Source: Caprella mutica
Taxonomy: Eukaryota; Arthropoda; Malacostraca; Amphipoda; Caprellidae
Length of the DNA: 64,000 nt
Direction: 5' to 3'
NCBI GenBank assembly: GCA_947561585.1
Contig: CANNZV010000850.1
Span: 146,671 to 210,670 of the forward strand
Shown here: positions 39,191-50,000 of the stretch, in pieces
Layout of the letters: the number at the start of each line of letters is the position of its first letter
Numbering within the stretch: the first letter of the stretch is position 1
Position numbers and translations under genes: made by a program
The notes under the pieces: generated by a model
Seen by the model: only the letters and a program-made list of their open reading frames with translations
Databases searched by the model: none
Told to the model about the DNA's origin: nothing

Positions 39191-39441
39191 ATCTATATTA
39201 TTTGGTGACCGGACCTCACACCACCGGGCAACTCGCCGCGCAGATAACTCTCCGGTAGGACAATTCGCCGGCTATTTTCTACTTACTTTTTTGTTGTAAT
39301 GGAGTCTTTCACAAATAATTATAGAAGGTTAGCTAAGTTAGAGTGGTCCGATTGGGGGTCTAGGAGACCCACAACCAGATAGTGACAAAAACCACCTGTG
39401 TGGTTCTGATTGTGACATAGTACTGCTTTTTACTATAGAAT

Positions 39442-40020
39442 GGCCCAGTTGCGAAATACGATACCCTCCAATGGATAATAAGTGTTTTTGTAAGTATTTA
39501 ATGATGGCTGTCATGAAATACGACACCTTCCAAATATAAAAATTACATACGACTCCTCGATTTTAAAATGTGATATTTTGGTGATTGGAAAGAGATGACT
39601 GTCACGAAACACGACTCCTCATGCTATACGAAACGTAAGACCAACTGTTTATACCATTCAATTTAAGTACAATTCAATAAGTACAATTTATTAAACCTTA
39701 CAATACAATTAAATATCCTTCATGAAATGTTTGAAGCAATCACTTTAATAAGTTGGTATAGTTTGCCGTAACTATGATACAAAAATTTGCTATTATATTT
39801 ATTCTAATTATTATTGAATTCAAATGATTTCATTACTAATACTTGAATTTAAATTAAGAGGAGTTGGATTGTTTTAATATCGTCTCTATATAGCTGTCAT
39901 GAAAAGCGACTCCCCTGAATTTCTCCCCGTAGGAATACTGAAGAGATACGATTTAATTACCATGAGAGGAGTCGGATCGAATTTTTGTGTTTCAACGGAG
40001 TCGTATTTCGCAACTGGGCC
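39442..40020. mobile_element. Nested inverted-end element, 'gaaatacgactcctc' subfamily
   Basis: The terminal inverted repeat is GGCCCAGTTGCGAAATACGA, mirrored at 40001-40020. Words of the type ATGAAATACGACWCCT recur internally on both sides in opposite orientation. A perfect 8-bp duplication TATAGAAT flanks it (39434-39441 and 40021-40028). No coding capacity. Confidence 0.85.
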
Positions 40021-40358
40021 TATAGAATTATGGTACTAATATGTATTATGTTATGATGAATAAAATGAATATATTAATAAGCCTATATGCTTAAATCGAT
40101 AGAATTATTAAGTATAATCTCGGTCTATATTTGCCAAAAAATTGGATAAATATTTTCACTCAACACTATTGAATTATTGATATTGATATATTATTGATAA
40201 AAAAAACTTTATTATCTCACCCAGTAAAGTTCTTCGTTCATAAATAATTGATAAAGAAAAACAATTGGTATTTATATTACTAACACATAATGTAGATGAT
40301 TTTTAAAATATTGAAAGAAATTATAATAATCATTCCAATTCTAAGTTATTTATAAAAT

Positions 40359-41558
40359 GTTGACAGGAATTTTGCTCGGCGGAATATTGCCCAGCGGATT
40401 TTTACCAGGGTGGAATTTTGCCAGGCGGATTTTTGCCCGGCGGAATTTTCCCCGTGGATTATATATTTCTAGGTTTAAATTGGTAAATTGTAAATTATAA
40501 CTATAAAATGTGAGATGCAACTTACATATATATAAAACGTTTTAATTTAACTTTAACATATTGTACAAGTCTTACTGAACCAATGTAAAATAGCCACGAA
40601 ATTGAAAAATAAAATGAATTTGATTCTACTTAAAATAATTACAGAACATATCTTTTAAATTTGACTGTTATATATTTTGACAGTAGTTTAGTTTGAAATA
40701 ATACTATATGGTTTGCTATTTCTAAAATACTTTGATTTAGTCATCTTAACTGTTGTTTGCAATTCATGTACGACTTTCTTCACCTGTACAGTACTTCGTG
40801 ACGAGATATGACTAAATGTTCATTGATATGTTCAATGATTTCATTAACGATTTCATAGTTTTCAATCTTACATTGAGTATTAATAGGATTTTATTTTAAA
40901 TAATGATATCTTTACCACGTGAACTTAATATTATCCACGCCATTGTGAAAGATATAAGACAATAGCTGTAATGGAGCAAACTTCAGGAACCAACTGATTA
41001 CAATGAATGAATCTTCATCCTACTTTTTCAAGTCGTTAAATACCATTCATAATAACTGTTAAATAGTAACGATTATATAGTTTGCTTCTTAAATTATCGA
41101 AAATATTGATTCATTGTTAGTTAGTTTAACCTTACTTTTTTCAATTACGGTGATAAGTGAATTCTAAAAGAATGTTAGAATATAATGTATAACAGTTAAA
41201 TTAAAAGATGTTCTGTAATGATTATAAGTAAATTCAAATTTAATTCTATTTTAATTTCCATGGCTATTAAATATTTGTTAAATAAAACTTGTTATAGTAC
41301 AATATGCTAAAGTTAAATTAAAACGTTTAATATTTAGGTAAGTTGCATCTCACAGTTTATACTTATAATTTACCAATTTAAACCCAGAGATATATAATCC
41401 ACTGGGAAAAATCGACTGGACAAAAATCCGCCTGGCAAAATTCCACCCTGGCAAAATTCCCCCGGGCAATATTCCACCGGGCAAAATTCCCCCGGGCAAT
41501 ATTCCACCGGGCAAAATTCCCCCGGGCAATATTCCTTCGGGCAAAAGTCCTAGAACAA
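40359..41558. mobile_element. Nested inverted-end element, 'gcaaaattccaccggg' subfamily
   Basis: The left end is GTTGACAGGAATTTTGCTCG. The right end, read inward, is TTGTTCTAGGACTTTTGCCC. Phrases of about 17-20 bp (ATTTTGCCMGGCGG) occur at 40369-40455 and inverted at 41405-41548, where one subset forms a regular CCCCCGGGCAATATTCCACC array. The pairing extends to about 200 bp per arm. A perfect 8-bp duplication TATAAAAT flanks it (40351-40358 and 41559-41566). The peptides GGILPGGILPG are by-products of the array. Confidence 0.85.
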
Positions 41559-41715
41559 TATAAAATATGTAAATGCTGGTAAATCAAAAATCATGCTACG
41601 AGTTGTGCTACCGGCAAGCTGTCCACGCGGCAAGTTGTCCACGGCGAATTGTGAATTGTCCACTGGCGAGTTAACCTATAGAACAATATTATTAGAGCCC
41701 TGATTAATAGTAGAG

Positions 41716-41770
41716 CTATTAGAATTCTTTATACAGCTAGTCGAGATAGCTCTATAAAGAATTCTAATAG
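41716..41770. repeat. Short perfect hairpin
   Basis: CTATTAGAATTCTTTATA (41716-41733) pairs perfectly with TATAAAGAATTCTAATAG (41753-41770). The 19-nt loop contains an inner AGCTA/TAGCT stem. The total stem-loop is about 55 nt. It could be a MITE remnant or a structured RNA; nothing further supports an RNA gene. Confidence 0.75.
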
Positions 41771-42350
41771 ATCTAAAAGGAAGTTACACTGTCGAAAAAA
41801 GTTGTCGTATAGTTGGGGAAAACAGTCGTTATAAAAAAGAGTGTTTAAAATTTTACTCATTTTCTTTTATATCCATACGTGTGTGACTGTTGTATATATT
41901 ATACAGAAAAATTAAATTACATTTCTTGATTTCACACTACATTTTTCATTTTACAATAAACTAAATAAATGAAAGAAACCCAAACAAAAGTTACACGAAA
42001 ACAATGTCAGTGTTGATCTCAGCCAAATTAGGAAATACGACGACCAAACTCAAATATAAAAGCACAAACCAAATTAAAAAACAATGACATTATTTCTTGA
42101 TGTAGTAAACATGTTATTTTACAAATAAGTAATTACAAATTATTGCTAGAAATTAATTACTTTTTCTGTTGTCATGATTATTCAAATTAAAAAATATATT
42201 TTCAATTTTGATAAGTTTCTTTCGGTTTATTCACTGACAATACAGTTTTACAATTTTATTGTGTTAGTTGACAGTTTATTAATGAAAATAATCAAGTTGA
42301 ATAAGTTTTTCGTCAGATTTTCATTCACATCTATACTATATATAGAGCCG

Positions 42351-42380
42351 TGTCCGTCTGTCCGTCTGTCCGTCCGTGTG
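42351..42380 (+). repeat. (GTCCGTCT)n simple repeat
   Basis: TGTCCGTCTGTCCGTCTGTC and following bases. Such tracts are common inside arthropod non-autonomous transposons. The preceding CTATACTATATATAG is reminiscent of the start of the repeat at 23022. Confidence 0.7.
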
Positions 42381-42842
42381 TCACACTTTTATTAAGAAAT
42401 ACATATTAAAAGAAAAAAAAATGGGACAGTATCATGACTACGGGCTACAATAATAATAATTGACACTAATTATTTAAAAAAAATACATTTGGCTTTGGAG
42501 ATTTTTTTTTGTTCAATCAGAATATGTGTACCCATAATACATAATTTCATTCGAATATAATTTAGATTAAATAACAGGTACTGTACTAGCATAGAGTTAT
42601 GATAAACTACTCTAGAGAGAGGAAGTGTTGCAGCGATTGCAGGACGCTAAGGAAGACGATGTAGAACCTTATTTTGTTTCAGTTATATCATTTCTCCATT
42701 AAATTTTGCTTCAGTTATATCATTTCTCCATTATACTGACGTAGATTGCCAGTCACGTGACCCAAAAATAAGGATTTTAGCGTCCCGCAAGAAGCAATAT
42801 TATTTTGGCCACTGACTCACCACTTGTGTACTATAATAGAAA

Positions 42843-43287
42843 AGGTAAAGGTGAACTTAAGCTTCGAAGCTATTCTTCTCCTTCTGTTATTTTGTTAAAT
42901 ACTATGTATCAATTGAATAGAAAAATGTGGTATGTATCATAGTTACCTATTACTTTGTTATAATTTAGCAGTCTTATCGCATTTTCCTCTCACGGTTTCT
43001 GGCAATAAAAATTTGGTTGAACATTTTTACTTCTATTTCATTTGTAAAAATGAAGAAAAAAGAGGATATTTGAAATAGAAAAATCATCGAACTAATGTTT
43101 AATTTCCATATTAAATAATAACAAGTATATTATGCTATTAAATAACTCAATGCAAGTATTTCTATCTAATTTCCAATTTATTTATTTCAATTATCTATGA
43201 TACCACATTTTTAATATTCAATAAAATAACAGAAGGGGAAGTATAGCTAGGACAATCTCAGTCGAAGTTCAAGTCCACCTTTACCAT
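42843..43287. mobile_element. MITE with ~60-bp inverted ends
   Basis: The left end is AGGTAAAGGTGAACTTAAGC. The right end, read inward, is TGGTAAAGGTGGACTTGAAC. The arms pair again at TTCTCCTTCTGTTATTTTGT versus TTCCCCTTCTGTTATTTTAT. About 15 bases are missing from the left arm. Non-coding; superfamily not recognised. Confidence 0.7.
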
Positions 43288-43948
43288 AGAAAAAATATTT
43301 ATTATATACTCTATTAAATTGATATCATTGAAAATATATCATCTTCGTGAAATCCTGAAATATTTAATTTCTAATTGAGTTTCCGACTTAAAGTTACTTC
43401 CATTTTGAAAAATCATTTCCAATTTTTAGATAAACTAGTTCAACATTTTACCAAAAAGAGTTTGGAGGCTTAGAGTGGGTTTAATATATTATTTATTTTT
43501 AAATTTGTGGGTGCTCTTGTTCAATGTTCCACCATATTTTTAACCTTCATTCTTATATAAAATAAGAATGTCTTATCGAAATCAAGCATGCTGAAATCTA
43601 TATACGAGGCCAAGATGTTTATCTAGTTTTGTTTCACACGGTTACGTGACCTCTAGCAATAAATTGTAACCTGATAACCTTAAAAATATTTACGTATATC
43701 TCATTCATGTTATCAACTAGTCAGTTACTCGTCAAGAATGAAAGACTATAATTTGAAGGACTATATTTGTAAATTTATTCGTTTCTTTTAAATATACGCA
43801 TATTTTTGCTATTCTGGTTTTATGAAAAATATTTGGATTTAGTAGCTATCTATATATTTTTTCTGTTATCCGAAAATCAGTTGTCAAGATTTCTTAATTT
43901 TTAAATAAAATTATCTCAATTTTTCTATAAAATTGTACGGATTTTTTT

Positions 43949-44047
43949 GGTTCTAGGTAAATTGCTCGAAAACAATTGCTCGAAATACAATAATTTGCTC
44001 GAAAACAATTGCTCGAAAAACTATTGCTTCAAAATTTACCGGCTTCC
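43949..44047. mobile_element. Minimal inverted-end element (99 bp), 'gctcgaaaacaatt' subfamily
   Basis: GGTTCTAGGTAAATTGCTCG, then tandem AAAACAATTGCTCG-type phrases, then TTTACCGGCTTCC: both terminus types with almost no interior. The flanks are GGATTTTTTT (left) and GGATTTTTT (right), a target duplication in a T-run. The paralogous copy at 51204-52130 keeps an ~800-bp interior, so this one is an internal deletion derivative. Confidence 0.8.
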
Positions 44048-44608
44048 GGATTTTTTAGATATTCATTTATGATTTTCTTTAATCTCTGAATTTTACTGTA
44101 ATTCTAAAGTATTTAGTAATCTCATATTTCTTTTATATCTGATTTTTTTGTAACTATGTTTTTGTAATTCTTTTTTTTTTCAATACTGATTTTCTTCACA
44201 ACACGTGATTTTTTTTTTGTAATCCCTGATTTTTTTAATTCAGATTTTGTATCATCTTGTTGTTTCAATATCTCGGGTTTTTTGATATCCGTATTTTTTG
44301 CTCTCCTGATTTTTGTTAAACAAATTTTTTATTATAAGGATTTCTGTTATTCGGACAATTATTTTTGTTATGAACTATAATTTCAAATGAGAATAACTAT
44401 ATATATTTTCCAATCCTTGATCTGAAATAACAATGTTTCTCAATACTGTTGAATTTCCATAATTGCCTTCATCATATTTGTTAACTAAAAAGTCAAACTG
44501 TCAGAGAGTCCGTTATGTACGATTTGTAGACAATGAAGATATTCTTTCTTTTATATCCATACGATTGTTGGATAGTGCCTTAGTAAGGCCTGTCCCTGTG
44601 TCGTACAC
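44048..44608. other. Non-coding T-rich sequence, 5' part of duplication unit 1
   Basis: A degenerate series of CTGATTTTTT and TAATTC words, also present at 52131-52370. No gene. Confidence 0.45.
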
Positions 44609-45666
44609 GGTTCTAGGACAACTCGTGGCCGGACAATTCGCCGCCGGACAACTCGCCACGGACAGTTCACCGTGAGGACAACTCGCCGCTAGGACAACTC
44701 GCCGCCAAGACAACTCGCTGCGTGATTTATGTTTTGCCAGCGTATACATCATTTACATATATTTAAAAATACTATAAATTTGAACAATGATTTGTTTCTT
44801 TACGCTCAAGACTGACGTAAAACAGTAGTTGACAAATTTCATTGATTCAATTAATTAGTTTCTTTTGTTATATCTGTGAGAATATTTCAGGCCGCAAAAA
44901 ATATTGAAGGTATTAATTTAAATTTAGAAGTGTTTACGTCTTTTTCGGAACGAAAGGCTTTCTAGTTGACGTCAAAAATATATTAAATACAAGGGACAGT
45001 AAAATAAAAGAAAAAGCAAAGTGACTCCTTGAACAAAAGGCACCAACCAAAGGTCTGTGACAAAGCTCATGGATGCAGAAAAGTTACTTCGTGGATGCAA
45101 TCACTTACAAAGGAATAATAAGAAAAAGAACACAAGCACAGGTGACTGCACTCACGAATAGATGAGGAAAATGAAGAGCTGATAGTAAATATAACTAATT
45201 AGCCTACATAAGACAAAAATTTAAGACTTCGTAGTAATCAAACCTTTTATTTGCACTGATGTACTAGTTTTAAGCTAAAATAATTTTTAAACGTATGAAG
45301 AAGACACCTGAACTTTTTTCTTTCCAATAGCAAATTATTTTTTAGCAAAATACTTACAAATAGAGTGAAGAAAATGCTATTGGTAATTTACAAGAAACAC
45401 CATGTTTAAAAGAATCGCAGTTGAAAAACTTTATATTTAACTTTTGAAATGGAAAAAAATACATTTATAAATACTACTAAGAAAACTTGATAATTAATTT
45501 ACAGCATACAGCTTATATTTTTTTTTATATATATAAATGCTGTATACGGCGGTAAAACATAAATCATACCCCTAGTTGTTTTGGCGACGAATTGTCCTAG
45601 CTGCGAGTTGTCCTCACGGCGAATAGTCCGACGGTGAGCTGTCTGACGGCGAGTTGTCCGGTCACC
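44609..45666. mobile_element. Inverted-end element specific to duplication unit 1, 'gacaactcgccgc' subfamily
   Basis: The left terminus is GGTTCTAGGACAACTCGTGG, with six to seven GGACAACTCGCCGC-type phrases to about 44710. The right terminus CCGGTCACC (45658-45666) is preceded by the inverted phrases GGCGAGTTGTCC and GGCGAATAGTCC. The target-site duplication GTCGTACAC/GTCTTACAC has one mismatch (44600-44608 and 45667-45675). The paralogous unit 2 has the empty site TGTGTCTTACATCTTG near 52548. The interior carries a fragment of the 35040-35420 repeat but no transposase. Confidence 0.88.
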
Positions 45667-45675
45667 GTCTTACAC

Positions 45676-46786
45676 CTAGTCTAGAGACTTACGTCTCAGG
45701 TTCTAGATCTTCCAGCTGTTCCTACCACCGAATTATAAGGTGTTCTGCCCTCTTTTGGATAAGTGTCATATATTTTTTGAACTGTGTTTATTTCTACTCG
45801 TGTCGAATAAAAGTGAACCATTTTCTATCCGCTTTCATTTATTGTGTAATTGATCGACCTTATTATTGATCAGTTACTGAATTATGGATTTTAATAATGA
45901 ATAATTAATTCTATGCGACTAAATTTCCATATAATCCCATTAAAGTTTAGAAGTCTAGAGTCAGTTTTTAAATCTTAGAAATGATCCTATCTTTTGGTCA
46001 TGGAATTAGATCTTATGTTAAATGTTGAAGCGTTACATTTTTCTTCCAGTTAATCAACAAACAGACAAACCTATATACCAAACAACAGAGAAAACTACCA
46101 ACCAACAGAGAAAACTACCAACCAACAGAGAAAACTACCAACCAACAGAGAAATAGACACCTTCTGTTATAATTTTTTAGGGTGATGACTATAAATCACT
46201 AAAGATCAGATAATTTTATAGAGATTTACGTATATGTGAATTATGAAAATAGAATTATGAAAAGAAATATAGCAAAATTTTAGTAAGAGTATAACAACAA
46301 TTAGTCGGTATACAGTAAACAGTCTGTTACATCAGCCAACCTATATGTACTAAAATATGAGCCTCTATATAGACAATAATTGTTTTAGGACTCTACAGAA
46401 TAAAACAATAACTACCGTATCTTTGTGTTGTTTTCTTTGGCTAATGCAGGTTATTTTGTCACCCATAATCACATTTTTCGTTAGTTTTACTATTTCTAAT
46501 AGCTTTTTGTACAGAAAGATCATAAATCGAAAAAAAAATCACTCTTGCGCGAACTTATTTCAAACCTTGGTTCGGCGAATATGTTTTCGGCGAAAGTGTT
46601 TTCGGTCACCCAATTGAACGAACTCCAAAATAAATACAAAATTCAATCCCCAACTGTCTATATTCTATAATGTCTCATTTTTTGATGAATTGGCCGGCGC
46701 TTGTAACAGCTTTACATGTTATAATCTTGTTCTGCAAATGATCTGTTAAAGAGCCATCTGCCATAGAATTTTAAAGGGTTTAAAAT
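45676..46786. other. Upstream region of gene B, shared with unit 2
   Basis: Non-coding. It holds a short 20-bp tandem repeat (ACCAACAGAGAAAACTACCA, about 3.5 copies, 46081-46152) that has about one fewer unit in unit 2 (52935-52992). Conserved frames of about 80 codons near 46440 and 53240 have no recognisable domain. Confidence 0.45.
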
Positions 46787-47035
46787 ATAGCCACAACATA
46801 ACTCTTTCTCTCTGTGGGAATATGATTCATCAAACGAGGTCAGGGGTAACAGTTATTGCGTCTCATGTGTCCTAGTTATCTCAGTGAGATAGAACACAGC
46901 TGTTTCCTCTATCAGATAAACTATTGCAACTTATATAAGCAGATTCAGTGGACATCAATATTATGATCAGAATACTTTCCCTGAATATCAAGTAAAGTAA
47001 TAATTATATCTTGAGTACAAATCTAATATTTCACA
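46787..47035 (+). promoter_or_regulatory. Conserved promoter/5'UTR of gene B
   Basis: Contains the near-palindrome TATCTCAGTGAGATA (46877-46891), which is two opposed GATA-type sites, then ACACAGCTG (E-box), CTATCAGATAA (a further GATA site) and TATATAAG (46932-46939) as TATA box, about 100 bp before the ATG. The block is nearly identical upstream of gene C and partly conserved upstream of gene A. In insects GATA factors are known regulators of midgut genes; relevance here is inferred. Confidence 0.65.
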
Positions 47036-50000
47036 ATGATTAGGCTTATTTTAGTTGCGGTGAGTAATAATTTAATGAATATATTCATCATATAATGTAA
47101 TATATTTATAGGTTTGTTTCATTTTTTAACTTGGATTATTTCACCCAATATTTATTAAAAAAAGTTTTAGGGATTCTTTCGATAATTAATTGTAATGAAA
47201 GATTTTTTTTCTTTAATGCATGTTGATTTTTATCGAAATACATTTTTTAATGAACATTTTTATTATGAATTTATTTATATTATTTTATTTCAGGCTCTTG
47301 TGACTTTTGCAAGGTAAGTTCATCTGAATCTCAAATCAGTTCATATAGTTTTATTTTGTAATCACAATCATTAGGCTTCGGGAAATACAGGTGCACGGTG
47401 AATTGCCACTGGGGGAATTGCCACTGGCTGAACTGCCCATGTGGGAGAATTGTCACTGGGTGAACTGCCCATGTGGGAGAATTGTTACTGGGTGAACTGC
47501 CACTGAGTGAACTGCCCATGTGGTTGAATTGCCACTGGGTGAATTGCACATGTGGGAGAATTGCCACTGGGTGAACTGCCACTGAGTGAACTGCCCATGT
47601 GGGCGAATTGCCAATGTGGGTGAATTGCCACTGGGTGAACTGGATGAATAAAACACACACTTGCCCCGTGTGTTTAGGTGTACCCCCTCCCCTCCTAATA
47701 TAAGCGTGGACCGAGAATTGGGCCCGCCGACAGTTGAGCCCAGGACAATTGGGCCCGCCGACTTTTGGGCCCCGGACAATTGGGCCCACGACAATTGGGC
47801 ACTAAGACACTTATATTATTTTCCTATTTTTTAAAAGTCTACTGTATTAACTTAATTAAAGACTATTACTACTGTAATAACTAAGGATGCGATATTATGC
47901 GTTTTGTATAATAATATAGTCTTGAGCATAATTAAAATAAATAATATTCTTTATATGAGAAAATATTCTCGTTGTGAAAAAAAAACTGTTGTAATAGAAC
48001 ATGTTCTTTTTATGAATAAATACTATTATTCTTTTAAACTACTATAAGTTTTCTGTTCTGAGATGGTTTCAAGGGTTTAACAGTATAAGATATCATCGGC
48101 ACGTACATGTAAACAATTCACCCAGTGAAAATTCACCCAGTGAAAATTCACCCAGTGACAATTCACCCAGTGGCAATTTACCCAGTGGCAATTCACCCAA
48201 ATGGGCAGTTCACCCAGTGGCAATTCCCCCACATGGGCAGTTCCCCCGGTAGCAATTCTCCCACATGGGCAATTCACCCAGCGGCAATTCCCCCACATGG
48301 GCAGTTCCCCGAGTGGCAATCCACCCAGTGGCAATTCGCCCAGTGGCAACTCCCCTAGAACCGTTGTACAGGGTGGCGGAAAAGTAACTTTACACTTTTA
48401 AATGCTTATTGCAAAAAAACAAAATCACTACAAATATCAAATAAATATGAATCTATAGACACAATTTCAAAGTTTTTTTTACAATATGTATGATGCAGAT
48501 AAAAATAGAACTGCCGCTAAAGATACCCATGGTCATATTAAGAGAAGCATTTTCAAGTCCCTTAATTCCACATTACAGTGAAATTTCATGACCTGCTCGA
48601 TCCCCTGATTTAACCCCTCTTGACTTCTCCCTTTGGGGGTATCTTCAAAATCGAAAGCTTACAAAAATAGGCCTGAAAATTCCAAAAGTTGAAACTCACC
48701 ATAATTGTAATTGAAGAAATTAACTAAATAACGAGGAACACAGTAGAAAATGTTTTGCAAAATACTGTGCGAAGAGTGCGCTCTTGTTTGAATACAATAA
48801 CGAAAACATCTTTCAAAAAAAAAACTTAATGCTTTTGTCTATATATACATACTGCAAAAAAATCTTTGAGATTTTGTCTATAAATTCATATATATTTGAA
48901 ATCAATAGTTGAATCGGTTTTCGTTCAATAAACATTTAAAAGTGTAAAGTTACTTTTCTGCCACCCTGTATATTTTCAAAAGCACCCACCTTTTTGACAC
49001 TTTTTTTTTTAAACCAATCCTCTTATAAAATTCATGTATATTTTTTGGTGATTTTCATTTTTGCTTAGAAATTGTCTAACTATTATACAATATACTCTCA
49101 ATTCCTCTTATTTTAATCTAATAATATTGTCTTTTGATGAAAAAAAAATCAATATTAACTTGCAAAATAAGCCATATTTTTAATTCATGTTTATTAAAAA
49201 AGAGAAAAGTTTTCAATTAAAACTATTTATATATTTCACTATTAAACCCATTAAGTATATTTTCTTGGTTACCAATATTAATAAAGTCACCTAAATAATT
49301 TACAAATAATAAAGAAAAAGGAAAAATCATAGAAAATAATTCTATAATTTTTCCTTTTCCTTTATTATTTGTGAATTAGTTAAGTGACTTTATTAATATT
49401 GGTATCCATAATAATTCTTATTTCTACTTATTTTGTATCTATACTAATAATTTCCTTAGTGAGTTTATTTATTTATTTATTTGGTGTCCGCTTTTGCGCG
49501 ACGGGTATTAAACATGAAGAATGTAACTATATGATACGCACGGGAATATATTGACTTGAAATTTATATTCCTTTAATTTTTTCAATTTTTAAATGTATTT
49601 TATCTATGAAATAAATTAGACTATGCAGAAAATTTAATTTTAATTGAAATAATGGGTAATAAATTGGTATTGATGTTACCCTTTATTTTTAACGGGAAAG
49701 TACACTAGTTATCTTATAATTTTTCATCTCTCCCCAAACACTTCTTAAAAGCTGCAAGAGTTTTTCGGATGGCAATATCAACGGACTAGAGCACGACAAT
49801 CTCAAAATGGTCAACTTTGCGAAATATCTGCGGACTCTACGCACCTCAGAAACCAACACAACGTGTACTGAAATAGGACAATATTACTGCAAGAATTGCT
49901 TGACTCCTGCTTTCTGTGGTGATGACGGCATGGAAGTTGTGTACCCAGAGTGTGATAAAGGAAACGTGAGTAAAGATACCAATTATCAAATTTTTAAGAT

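Larger units (their letters stand above)
39204..41685. mobile_element. Composite inverted-end element hosting two nested relatives, 'gacaactcgccg' subfamily
   Basis: The left end is GGTGACCGGACC followed by CGGGCAACTCGCCGCG-type phrases (39204-39270). The right end (about 41600-41685), read inward, is GTTCTATAGGTTAACTCGCC followed by matching phrases. The flanks are ATATTATTT (39195-39203) and ATATTATTA (41686-41694), a target duplication with one mismatch. Inner right-end text is homologous to the left end of 44609-45666. Two further inverted-end elements (39442-40020 and 40359-41558), each with its own target duplication, lie inside. Confidence 0.7.

Noticed and set aside
41350..41587. Frames with GGILPGG and NFARWNIARG repeats that could pass for a structural protein
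   Set aside because: They encode the terminal array of the element 40359-41558; the complementary arm shows it is an inverted repeat.
47331..48401. Several 66-152 codon frames with GNSPTWAVHPV or GELPLGGLP-like repeats
   Set aside because: They lie in the subterminal phrase arrays of an inverted-end element, overlap on both strands and have no conserved protein features.
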